A stretch of DNA of 64,000 bases from Neomegalonema sp. Lineage in GTDB: Bacteria; Pseudomonadota; Alphaproteobacteria; Rhodobacterales; Rhodobacteraceae. The position numbers and the translations under genes were made by a program. The notes under the pieces are model-generated. The model was given only the letters and a program-made list of their open reading frames with translations, did not search any database and was not told the DNA's origin. The DNA lies in NCBI GenBank assembly GCA_022760435.1, contig JALEFY010000030.1, forward strand, positions 1 to 64,000, read 5' to 3'. This document shows, one piece after another, positions 9,522 through 17,167 of the stretch (the stretch's first letter is position 1; the number at the start of each line of letters is the position of its first letter).

Positions 9522-10081
9522 ATTGGGGCCGGGATCGCGGCGCAGCGCTGGCTTTCGAGTTCAATATCGAAAAAAGCCCCGAGAATCGCCCGGTCAGATG
9601 TGATGGATCGCACAAGCGCTCACGGTCTCGTGATGGAGCAAATCATGCTGCCGAGCGTTGGCCATCGCGCTGTTTGTGCTTGTTTGATCCGCCAAAACCG
9701 AAATGTCACACCGGAAAAGACGGAATGTGGCTCGTTTTGGCCGAGTTTCCCCAGATTTGGGCGCTTTCGCAAGGCTTTGTCCAACATTGCCGCTTTTGGA
9801 GCAAAAGGCGGTCTGCGCTGTGCTGTCTAACCCTCCTGGCGAGCGGAGGCGTTTGTTTACGATAATTCGCAGCGAGCGAGCGGTTCGATTTGAAGTCTTG
9901 AGTAGCGTGGAAAACCAGAATGGCGTACACACACACTGACTGCTTACCCGGCGAATGCCTTGCCGGTTGGTCTGTGCGGCCTGACGGGAGCCGCGCTCTT
10001 GCACCAACCCAAACGCCCCAAGAGGCGTAACGCCAAGATGCTCGAAGAGGCATCAAGACGGCAAGCAGAGGGGACTGACAC
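9522..10081. other. 560-bp intergenic region upstream of the pectate lyase gene
   Basis: No convincing coding sequence is seen on either strand. The region is less GC-rich than its neighbours, which fits promoter DNA. A short hairpin, ACGCC at 10013-10017 with GGCGT at 10024-10028, lies close to the lyase start, and GAGGGG about eight bases before the ATG is its ribosome-binding site. Short open frames here overlap on both strands and have no homology that I recognise. Confidence 0.5.
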
Positions 10082-12400
10082 ATGGCAAGCACCACGGCAC
10101 ATGGATATGCATCGCTGGACGGTGGCACGGATGGTGGCGCTGGCGGCGTCGTTGTAACCGTCACCAACGGTTACGAGCTGCAAGCCGCGATCAATCGCGA
10201 TGAGGACAAGAAGGGCTGGCTGGATCCGGATAGCGATCTGGCCAAGGCGCTTGAAGGTCTGGATGAAAACGATCCGATCACCATCGTGATCGACGGCACC
10301 ATCACGACCGACAATTCTCCGGACGACCGTATCGAGATCAAGGGTCTTGGCAACGTGACCCTGGTGGGGGCCGGTGATGGCGCGGAATTTGACGGCATCG
10401 GCCTGAAGATCCGCGACGCCGAAGACGTGATCGTTCAGAATCTCGAAATCCACCATGTCGCGCGCGGCGTTGGCGACGGCGATGCGATCAGCATCGAGAG
10501 CTCGAGCAATATCTGGATCGACCATAACGAATTCTACGCCGAAGATCCGGAGACGAGCGGCAAGGAAGATTACGACGGCCTCGTCGATATCAAGAAAGGC
10601 TCGTCGAACATCACGGTGTCGAACAACTACTTCCACGACAACTATCGTGCGATGATGATCAATCACAACGATAGCGACATCGCCTCGACCAATATCACCA
10701 TCAATAACAACGTTTTCGACAATATCGTCTCGCGGACCCCACTGATCCGTGGCGGCGATGCGCATGTCTATAACAACGTGTACCAGAACATGGATCACGA
10801 AGACAGCACGGGCATCAACTCCCGGATGGGTGCCGATGTTCTTGTCGAGAACAATTACTTCAACAATGTGCAAAACCCGCTGGTCTCGGTCTACAGTTCC
10901 GAAACCGGGAGCTGGAAGGCGACGGGCAATGTGCTTGAGAACATCACCTGGACGATCGATGCCGAAGATGGCGAGTATGTGCCCTCAAGCGCGCTCGAAA
11001 CCGATCCGGATGGCTCGAGCTATGATCTAAGCATTCCTTACTCCTATTCGGCTATTTCTGCCGATGGGCTTGATGAAGTGCTCGCGGACACGGTCGGCAC
11101 CGGCAATACCGTCGTCGCCGACGTAATCACCGCTGCTGCGACGAGCTCGACGACCAGCACAACCGCAACCACCGCTGAAGAAGACACGACCGCACTTGAT
11201 GCCGAAGGCACCGATGGCGCCGATGATTTCTTCCTCGACGGTTCGGAAACCACCGCTCCGGTGCTCGAGATCAATGGCAGCGAAGGCGATACGCTCGATA
11301 TCAGCGCGCTGCTGAGCGATGAGGCGCTGAAGATCCCTTCGCAATTCCTGCGCTTCACCCGCGCTGGAGCCCAGGCGCAGCTTCAATTCAATTCCGATGG
11401 CGTGGGCAATGATTTCGAGACCATCGCCACTGTCACCGGCGAAGCTGCGGATGAGACGCTGGAGGGCTTGATCGAAGCCGGTCGTCTGATCCTCGGTGAG
11501 GACGCGACCCCGGCGGCTTCGTCATGGAATTCCGACGAAGACAGCTCGACCTCGGTCGATTGGGGACCAGAGGCCAGCGACAACACCGTCAGCGGGACTT
11601 CGGCAAGCGAGGTGCTCTCCGGCGACGCTCAGGATAACCAGATCATGGGCGAGGGCGGTGCTGATATCCTGCGTGGCCTTGACGGTTCGGATGTGATCGA
11701 AGGCGGCGACGGGCGCGATGCGATCCTCGGCGGTGAGGGCAATGACTGGCTCGATGGCGGCGATGAGAACGACACCATTGCTGCGGGTAATGGCGCCGAT
11801 ATCGCGGTGGGCGGTGCTGGTGATGACATCATCCTCGGCGGCGCGGGCGATGACGTCCTGTCGGGCGGCACCGGGAATGACGCGATTGCCGGCGGTGCTG
11901 GTGCGGACTTCCTTGAAGGTGATGCCGGAAATGACCGGGTCGTCGGCGGGGCTGGCAATGACATGATCAATGGCGGTGCCGGGGATGATCTGGTCGCGGG
12001 TGCGGCTGGCAATGACATCGTCTCGGGCGGCAGCGGCAATGATCGCGTCTTCGGCGGTACCGGCAATGACACCCTCAACGGTGCAAGCGGCAATGACCGC
12101 ATCTTTGGCGGTGCGGGTGATGATCGTATCACCGGCGGCGAAGGCGTCGATATCATGATGGGCGGCGAAGGTGCCGACAGCTATGTCTTCGACGATGTGA
12201 ACTTTGGCGATGACCGGGTTGTCGATTTCGAGGATGGCATCGACAGCATCGACATCTCCTCTGCGGTGGCCGACAGCTTCGAGGACCTTACGATCTCGCA
12301 AGAGGCGAGCAACACGGTCATCGTCACCTCCGAAGGCACGATCACGCTGGTTGGCGTGGAAAGCGGCCTGATCGACGACACCGACTTCAACTTCATCTGA
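10082..12400 (+). CDS. Secreted pectate lyase (PL1) with RTX calcium-binding repeats
   Basis: A 772-residue acidic protein with three parts. Residues ~15-320 are a right-handed parallel beta-helix of polysaccharide lyase family 1, with the Pel signatures WIDHNEF (145-151) and DYDGLVDIKKGS (163-174), predicted to cleave pectate by Ca-dependent beta-elimination. Residues ~380-470 resemble a T1SS target-type beta domain (EINGSEGDTLDISALLS, LRFTRAGAQAQLQFNSDG). From ~500 to ~705 there are many GGxGxDxUx nonapeptides (GGAGDDIILGGAGDDVLSGG), then a C-terminal acidic segment. There is no Sec signal; RTX repeats imply type I secretion, but no T1SS ABC/MFP genes are nearby. A GAGGGG site precedes the ATG and a strong terminator follows, so it is probably monocistronic. 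Confidence 0.93.
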   Translation: MASTTAHGYASLDGGTDGGAGGVVVTVTNGYELQAAINRDEDKKGWLDPDSDLAKALEGLDENDPITIVIDGTITTDNSPDDRIEIKGLGNVTLVGAGDGAEFDGIGLKIRDAEDVIVQNLEIHHVARGVGDGDAISIESSSNIWIDHNEFYAEDPETSGKEDYDGLVDIKKGSSNITVSNNYFHDNYRAMMINHNDSDIASTNITINNNVFDNIVSRTPLIRGGDAHVYNNVYQNMDHEDSTGINSRMGADVLVENNYFNNVQNPLVSVYSSETGSWKATGNVLENITWTIDAEDGEYVPSSALETDPDGSSYDLSIPYSYSAISADGLDEVLADTVGTGNTVVADVITAAATSSTTSTTATTAEEDTTALDAEGTDGADDFFLDGSETTAPVLEINGSEGDTLDISALLSDEALKIPSQFLRFTRAGAQAQLQFNSDGVGNDFETIATVTGEAADETLEGLIEAGRLILGEDATPAASSWNSDEDSSTSVDWGPEASDNTVSGTSASEVLSGDAQDNQIMGEGGADILRGLDGSDVIEGGDGRDAILGGEGNDWLDGGDENDTIAAGNGADIAVGGAGDDIILGGAGDDVLSGGTGNDAIAGGAGADFLEGDAGNDRVVGGAGNDMINGGAGDDLVAGAAGNDIVSGGSGNDRVFGGTGNDTLNGASGNDRIFGGAGDDRITGGEGVDIMMGGEGADSYVFDDVNFGDDRVVDFEDGIDSIDISSAVADSFEDLTISQEASNTVIVTSEGTITLVGVESGLIDDTDFNFI

Positions 12401-12440
12401 TCGCGCTGAGCGCTCTCAGACCGAAGGCGAAAGACAGCAG

Positions 12441-12469
12441 ACGGCACCGTGCGAGCGGTGCCGTTTTTT
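12441..12469 (+). terminator. Rho-independent terminator after the pectate lyase gene
   Basis: The stem ACGGCACCG (12441-12449) pairs with CGGTGCCGT (12456-12464) across a six-base loop, and the strand continues into a run of T to 12469. It begins 41 bases after the lyase stop. Confidence 0.93.
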
Positions 12470-12495
12470 CATGGCTTCTCGAGCGATCCGGGGCC

Positions 12496-12540
12496 TATTG
12501 GCAAGGTTCTTATTGGCAAGGCCCTTATTGGAACGATGCC
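12496..12540 (+). repeat. 15-bp direct repeat, three tandem copies
   Basis: Units begin at 12496, 12511 and 12526. The first two share TATTGGCAAGG and the third keeps TATTGG. The array lies between the lyase terminator and the alpha/beta hydrolase start, so it falls in the hydrolase leader or promoter. Confidence 0.75.
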
Positions 12541-12588
12541 GAGTGGCTCATATCTGAAGCAGAGATCCTTTTTGACGCTGAGGAAGTC

Positions 12589-13536
12589 ATGCAACGCAGA
12601 TCCTTCGTGACCGGCAGCGCTGCGGCGCTGCTCGCTGGCTTGACGGGGCGCCGGACCCATGCGGCGCCGTCGCTGGATCTGGCGGATTATCCTCCCATCG
12701 GGGCGATCCTGAAGGTCAATGGGCTTGATGTGCATGCGGCGCAGGCCGGTTCTGGCGGCACGCCGCTGGTGCTGCTTCATGGCGCGAGCGTCAACCTGCG
12801 CGACTGGACGTTCTCGCTGATGCCGCGACTGGCTCGGCGGCGGCAGGTGGTGGCGTTCGATAGGCCGGGATTTGGCTATTCGACCCGCGATGGCGCAGAC
12901 TGGGGGCCTTCGGAGCAGGCGGCGCAGCTGCGCAGGGCAGCGCGCTCGCTTGGGATCGAGAAGCCCATCATCATCGGCCATAGCTGGGGGGCGATGGTGG
13001 CGCTGGCCTGGGCGCTCGATGCACCGCGCGAGGTGACGGGCGTCGTCACGGTCTCCGGCGCGACGATGCCGTGGGGCTGGGCGGTCAATGCGCTCGATCA
13101 GGTCGGGATCGGTCGGCTTGGGGTCGAGTGGTATATCGGCAATCTCGCGCGCGGGGCCGGGTCGGGCGCGATCGAGGCTTTCGCCACCCGGGCCTTCATG
13201 CCGCAAAAGATCCCGCGTGGCTATCTCGACTATATCGGCGCTCCGCTCTCCTTGCGGCCGAGTGCGCTGGCGGCCAATGCCGATGATCTGGCGCGGACCC
13301 ACTCGGCGCTCCAGGTTCAAAGCGAGCGCTATGCGGGCATGGCGGTCCCCGTGCAGATCCTGCATGGAGACCGCGACTGGCTGGTGACGATCAATCGCCA
13401 TGCCCATGCGCTGGCCGAGCGACTGCCCGATGCGCAAGTGCAGGTCGCGCCCGGCGTCGGCCACATGGCCCATCATGCCCGCCCCGATCTGCTCGAGCGG
13501 GCGATTGATCGGCTCAGCGGGGCGCAGTGGGTCTGA
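12589..13536 (+). CDS. Alpha/beta hydrolase with twin-arginine-like signal
   Basis: A 315-residue alpha/beta-fold hydrolase. The N-terminus reads MQRRSFVTGSAAALLAGLTG, a Tat-type pattern (RRSFV then a hydrophobic stretch), so export as a folded protein to the periplasm is likely. The fold markers are the oxyanion motif LLHGASVNLRDW, the nucleophile Ser132 in IGHSWGAMV, an acid in HGDRDWLV and the catalytic His in GVGHMAHHA. Similarity of layout is to epoxide hydrolase/haloperoxidase-type esterases, but the substrate is unknown. It has GAGGAAG just before the ATG. The neighbours (pectate lyase upstream, convergent cytochrome b downstream) do not define its role. Confidence 0.85.
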   Translation: MQRRSFVTGSAAALLAGLTGRRTHAAPSLDLADYPPIGAILKVNGLDVHAAQAGSGGTPLVLLHGASVNLRDWTFSLMPRLARRRQVVAFDRPGFGYSTRDGADWGPSEQAAQLRRAARSLGIEKPIIIGHSWGAMVALAWALDAPREVTGVVTVSGATMPWGWAVNALDQVGIGRLGVEWYIGNLARGAGSGAIEAFATRAFMPQKIPRGYLDYIGAPLSLRPSALAANADDLARTHSALQVQSERYAGMAVPVQILHGDRDWLVTINRHAHALAERLPDAQVQVAPGVGHMAHHARPDLLERAIDRLSGAQWV

Positions 13537-13567
13537 GCCCCGCCAAGTGAAGCGCTGCGCGGGCCGG

Positions 13568-14200
13568 TCAGGCTTTGCGCTTGTCTTCTTCCTCGACGAT
13601 CACCCATTCATAGCCGGTGATCATCGCTTTGAGATACGAGGTCACCGTCTCGCCGGTCGTCGCCATATAGACATGGATCACGACAAAGATCGCCATCGCA
13701 TAGGCGGCGACCACATGGGTCCAGGCGACCAGCTCGAGATTCATGCCGGTGATATTCACGGTGAGATAGAGCACCCCCGTCGCCCAGATCGCCGGATTGA
13801 TCACCAGCTTGAGGAACAGATAGCTGAGCCGCTGCAAGGGGTTGTGCTTGCGCCGGATTGTCGGCTTGGCCGGGTGCGGCTCGCCCAGGAAGATGCCGAA
13901 CGCATAGTAGCGGATCACCGCCAGCAGCTTGCGCCCGGTCGGGATGTAGTGCTGCCACTCGCCGGTGGTGAAGTGCCAGAAGATCGCGAAGATCCACAGC
14001 ACCACGATCGCCAGCGCTGCGATCAGATGGATGCCGAAGGCGCCTTGCCAGGTGCCGATGTCAAACAGTCCGTGCAGGCGCGCGCCGGTCGCCATCAGGG
14101 TGAGCACCAGCGCCGCTTGTGCCCAGTGCCAGAACCGCTCGAAACGAGCGAAGATCTTGCGGTATTCGCGTTTGTATTGTGCCATTGTTTTCTCCGCCAT
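13568..14200 (-). CDS. Membrane cytochrome b partner of the octaheme cytochrome
   Basis: A 210-residue di-heme cytochrome b561-like protein of the kind that passes quinol electrons to periplasmic reductases (thiosulfate reductase or Ni-Fe hydrogenase b subunit type). Four hydrophobic helices are visible, with histidines suited to heme binding in RFWHWAQ, FGIHLI, FWHFTTG, WTHVV and VIHVYMA. The ATG at 14200 has AGGGAGG seven bases upstream. It lies 14 bases after the octaheme gene on the same strand, so the pair is one transcription unit and this subunit probably links it to the quinone pool. Confidence 0.87.
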   Translation of the reverse strand: MAEKTMAQYKREYRKIFARFERFWHWAQAALVLTLMATGARLHGLFDIGTWQGAFGIHLIAALAIVVLWIFAIFWHFTTGEWQHYIPTGRKLLAVIRYYAFGIFLGEPHPAKPTIRRKHNPLQRLSYLFLKLVINPAIWATGVLYLTVNITGMNLELVAWTHVVAAYAMAIFVVIHVYMATTGETVTSYLKAMITGYEWVIVEEEDKRKA

Positions 14201-14214
14201 GACGGCGCCTCCCT

Positions 14215-15936
14215 TTACCGACGCGTGATCGCCATGACGGCGCGGATGAGCGCGTGGCCCGCGATCCCGATCAGCGAGATCAGCAGCAGACCGAGCCCGA
14301 TCCTGTCGGTCATGCCGAACCCGTCGCGGCCCGGCAGATAGAACCCGGCGAGCGTGTCGAGCCGGCCTTGCTTGGCATGGCAGCTATCGCATTCGAGCGC
14401 CTCGGCCGCCGGGGCGACCATATGGGTGGTCGGCCACCACATCTCGGTATCGACAAAATCGAACTGGCCCGAATAGGGGACATCCGTCGTCGCCATGCCT
14501 GCGGCCAGCGACTTCTCCCAGTTGAAATTGCTCCATAGCGCGGTGTCGCCATCGGGGCCGTAGACATTGTTGAGGATCAGATATTTGTTGATCGCATCAA
14601 AGGCCTGGCGCCCCTCCATCCGCTTGAACGGATAGATGACCGATTTCGGATCGTCCGCATCGCCATGGATCTTGTTGACGCCGACGGTCTTGCTCGGGTC
14701 GATCTTCTCGCCGAGCAGGGTGTATTCGATGACGCCATTCCAGAAGGCGTAGGTCGGCACCACATCATCGCCCCAGCGGAAATTGCCCTTGGTTGAGAGA
14801 TAGGTGTGGCGGTGATGCTCGTCATGCTCGGCATAGGGTTTGCCGTCCTTGAGCTTGCCGGCGGTTGACCAGTCCCAATAGGTCTTGGTGCCCTTGCCGC
14901 CCTTGGCAAATTCGGGGATGTGGCAGGTCTGGCAGGCGACGCGGTCGGTATGGTCGTTGAGCTTCATGCCCTTGAGCGAGGCCGTGTCATGCGGCGTGTC
15001 CGAGTGGCAGCTATCGCAGCTCGCGGTATCGGCGCGGCGAAAGCCGGGGATCGGCTCGCGCCCGTCCTTGACCGTGCCGTTATAGCGCGAGCCCGGCCAT
15101 TTATGGCCATGGCTGGTATGGCAATCGGTGCAGACCATATTGGCGCCATCGGGCGACATATGGACATCGACATGCGGGCTCGGGTTGATGAGTGCGCTCG
15201 ACAGATCGCCATGCTTCACATTATCGCCGCCGCCGCCATAGAAGTGGCAATTCCCGCAATTCTCGCGGCTCGGCGCGCCGACATTGGCGGCGATCTTCGG
15301 CAGGTCGGGCGGCAGATGCAGCCATTTGCCGTCCGGCTGTTTGCTGACCAGCGCCTCCGCATAGGGGCTGTGGCGCTTGCCGATCGTTTTCGGCTCGTAG
15401 ATCGGATGCCCGGCCTTGTCCTCCCATTTCACATATTCGCCGGTGGTGTCATGGCACACCAGGCAATCGACCTTGCTTTGGTCCTTGAAATCATACGCCT
15501 CGGTCTCTTCCCAGTCATAGCCCGCATGGCAAGAGGTGCAGCGCTTCTCGTTGGAGGCGATGTTGCCGCAGAAGGCGTTGATGACGTTGCGTTTTCCCAA
15601 GTGCTGGCCGGTTTCAGGATGCTCGTAATCCCAGTTCCAGTGGATCGAGCTCATGAGCTGGCTGGCGGCTTCTGTATGGCAGGTCAGGCATGCCTTGGTG
15701 ACTTCCGGCCCGCTGGAAAAGGGGCCTTCAAGGATCTTGAATTTCTTGTGGTCGGCGGTTGGCGCAGGCGCTTGGGGGGCCTGGCGATGGGGCGCTGCGC
15801 CCGCCGTCTCGGGCGCTGTGTCTGCGGGATCTGGCGCATGGGACTGGCCCAGAGCCGGCGCACCGCTCAGGCAGAGCAGCAGTGCCAGAAGCGGCGCTGC
15901 TCCCCGCGATACTTTAGATTTTTCAAGGCGTTTCAT
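14215..15936 (-). CDS. otr: Tetrathionate reductase-family octaheme c-type cytochrome
   Basis: A 573-residue exported multiheme cytochrome. Eight CXXCH motifs are present, at residues 83, 133, 158, 227, 269, 307, 335 and 516. The segment GNIASNEKRCTSCHAGYDWE matches the octaheme tetrathionate reductase (OTR) family, whose Shewanella member reduces tetrathionate, nitrite and hydroxylamine in vitro. There is a Sec signal (to ALGQS, about residue 31) and, unusually, a hydrophobic C-terminal helix (~546-569, IGLGLLLISLIGIAGHALI) that should anchor it to the membrane. It is followed by a cytochrome b gene. It is divergent from tehA-cydDC across a region with an FNR-type box, so low-oxygen control is plausible. 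The physiological substrate is not settled by sequence. Confidence 0.92.
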   Translation of the reverse strand: MKRLEKSKVSRGAAPLLALLLCLSGAPALGQSHAPDPADTAPETAGAAPHRQAPQAPAPTADHKKFKILEGPFSSGPEVTKACLTCHTEAASQLMSSIHWNWDYEHPETGQHLGKRNVINAFCGNIASNEKRCTSCHAGYDWEETEAYDFKDQSKVDCLVCHDTTGEYVKWEDKAGHPIYEPKTIGKRHSPYAEALVSKQPDGKWLHLPPDLPKIAANVGAPSRENCGNCHFYGGGGDNVKHGDLSSALINPSPHVDVHMSPDGANMVCTDCHTSHGHKWPGSRYNGTVKDGREPIPGFRRADTASCDSCHSDTPHDTASLKGMKLNDHTDRVACQTCHIPEFAKGGKGTKTYWDWSTAGKLKDGKPYAEHDEHHRHTYLSTKGNFRWGDDVVPTYAFWNGVIEYTLLGEKIDPSKTVGVNKIHGDADDPKSVIYPFKRMEGRQAFDAINKYLILNNVYGPDGDTALWSNFNWEKSLAAGMATTDVPYSGQFDFVDTEMWWPTTHMVAPAAEALECDSCHAKQGRLDTLAGFYLPGRDGFGMTDRIGLGLLLISLIGIAGHALIRAVMAITRR

Positions 15937-16071
15937 CTCTCGATCTTCTGTTTGTTATGGCCAGCCAGCGCCAGCGTTTGGAGGCGGCGCGCATCCCGGC
16001 TCTCGCGCCGAGTCACGCATGCAAAATACGGAATATTTATCGGAGATTACGGACGCCCCGCTCAGGCGGTA

Positions 16072-16085
16072 TTGATCGAGATCAA
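16072..16085. promoter_or_regulatory. FNR/FnrL-type box between otr and tehA-cydDC
   Basis: TTGATCGAGATCAA is a perfect TTGAT-N4-ATCAA palindrome, the FNR consensus used by FnrL in Rhodobacterales. It lies 69 bases upstream of the tehA start and 136 bases upstream of the divergent otr start, so it could activate either or both under low oxygen. Confidence 0.85.
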
Positions 16086-16153
16086 CGCGGCATGGCAAAA
16101 ATCGAGCTAAATGCGATTTTAAAATCAGTCTTTTTCAGTGGGATTTTCCGAAG

Positions 16154-17167
16154 ATGAACCACGCATCCATCGCCGAGGCCGGAGCAGCGCCCTCGCAAGC
16201 CGACCTCCACCCGCTTGAGCACACAAGGCTCGAGGAATTCCCGATTTCCTTCTTCGCGGTGACGATGGGGCTGGGCGGGCTGACACTCGCCTTGCGCGCG
16301 GCGGGCCATGCGGCCGGGTTTGGCGCGCTGGCCTCCCATATCGTGCTGGCGCTGATGATCGGGGTGTTCTGCCTGCTCGCGCTGGTCTACGCGGCCAAGG
16401 CGCTGCGCCACCCGCAAGCCGTCGCGGCGGAATGGCAGCATCCGGTGCGCATCTCCTTCTTTCCGGCGGTCTCGATCTCGCTGCTGCTGATGGCGACCGC
16501 GCTGATCGAGCTTGCACCCGGCATTGCGCAAGGGGTCTGGCTGCTTGGCGCTGGGCTGCAAGCCGTGCTGACCCTGAGCGTGATTGCCAACTGGATCGGC
16601 CATCGCGCCTTTCAACCGGGGCATCTGAACCCGGCCTGGTTCATTCCGGCGGTGGGGAATGTGGTGGCGCCGGTCGCGGGGGCGCAGCTTGGCTTTGTCG
16701 AGCTGTCCTGGCTGTTCTTCTCTGCCGGGTTGATGTTCTGGATCGTGCTGCTGACGCTGGTGATGAACCGGCTGGTCTTTCACGATCCGCTGCCCGGGCG
16801 GTTGACCCCGACGCTGGTGATCCTGATCGCGCCGCCCGCGGTGGCGTTCATCGCCTGGTTTCGCCTGACCGGCACCGTCGATCCCTTCGCGCGTATCCTG
16901 CTCAATGCGGCTTATGTCTGGGCGGCGGTGGTGCTCACGCAAGCGCCGAAGATCGCGAGACTGCCCTTCGCGCTGCCCTGGTGGGCGCTGTCCTTCCCGG
17001 TCGCCGCCCTCGCCATCGCCTCGCTGCTCTTTGCCGGGGCGACCGGATCGGTGGTCCATCGCGGCATCGGGCTCGGGCTCGCGGCACTGGTGCTGGTGAT
17101 CGTGAGCGCGCTGGCGCTGCGCACCCTGATGGCCATTCGCGCCCGCGCGATCTGCAAGCCCGAATGA
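16154..17167 (+). CDS. SLAC1/TehA-like anion channel (TDT family)
   Basis: A 337-residue membrane protein with about ten hydrophobic helices, of the tellurite-resistance/dicarboxylate transporter (TDT) family that includes bacterial TehA and plant SLAC1. Recognisable family segments are FPISFFAVTMGLGGLTLALR, the HPVRISFFPAVSISLLLMA stretch and LNPAWFIPAVGNVVAPVAG. Members conduct anions such as chloride, nitrate or sulfite. The stop codon overlaps the cydD start (ATGA), so it is the first gene of a tehA-cydD-cydC operon. A role in anion or sulfite movement alongside a cysteine/glutathione exporter is possible but inferred. Expression probably depends on the FNR-type box 69 bases upstream. Confidence 0.88.
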   Translation: MNHASIAEAGAAPSQADLHPLEHTRLEEFPISFFAVTMGLGGLTLALRAAGHAAGFGALASHIVLALMIGVFCLLALVYAAKALRHPQAVAAEWQHPVRISFFPAVSISLLLMATALIELAPGIAQGVWLLGAGLQAVLTLSVIANWIGHRAFQPGHLNPAWFIPAVGNVVAPVAGAQLGFVELSWLFFSAGLMFWIVLLTLVMNRLVFHDPLPGRLTPTLVILIAPPAVAFIAWFRLTGTVDPFARILLNAAYVWAAVVLTQAPKIARLPFALPWWALSFPVAALAIASLLFAGATGSVVHRGIGLGLAALVLVIVSALALRTLMAIRARAICKPE

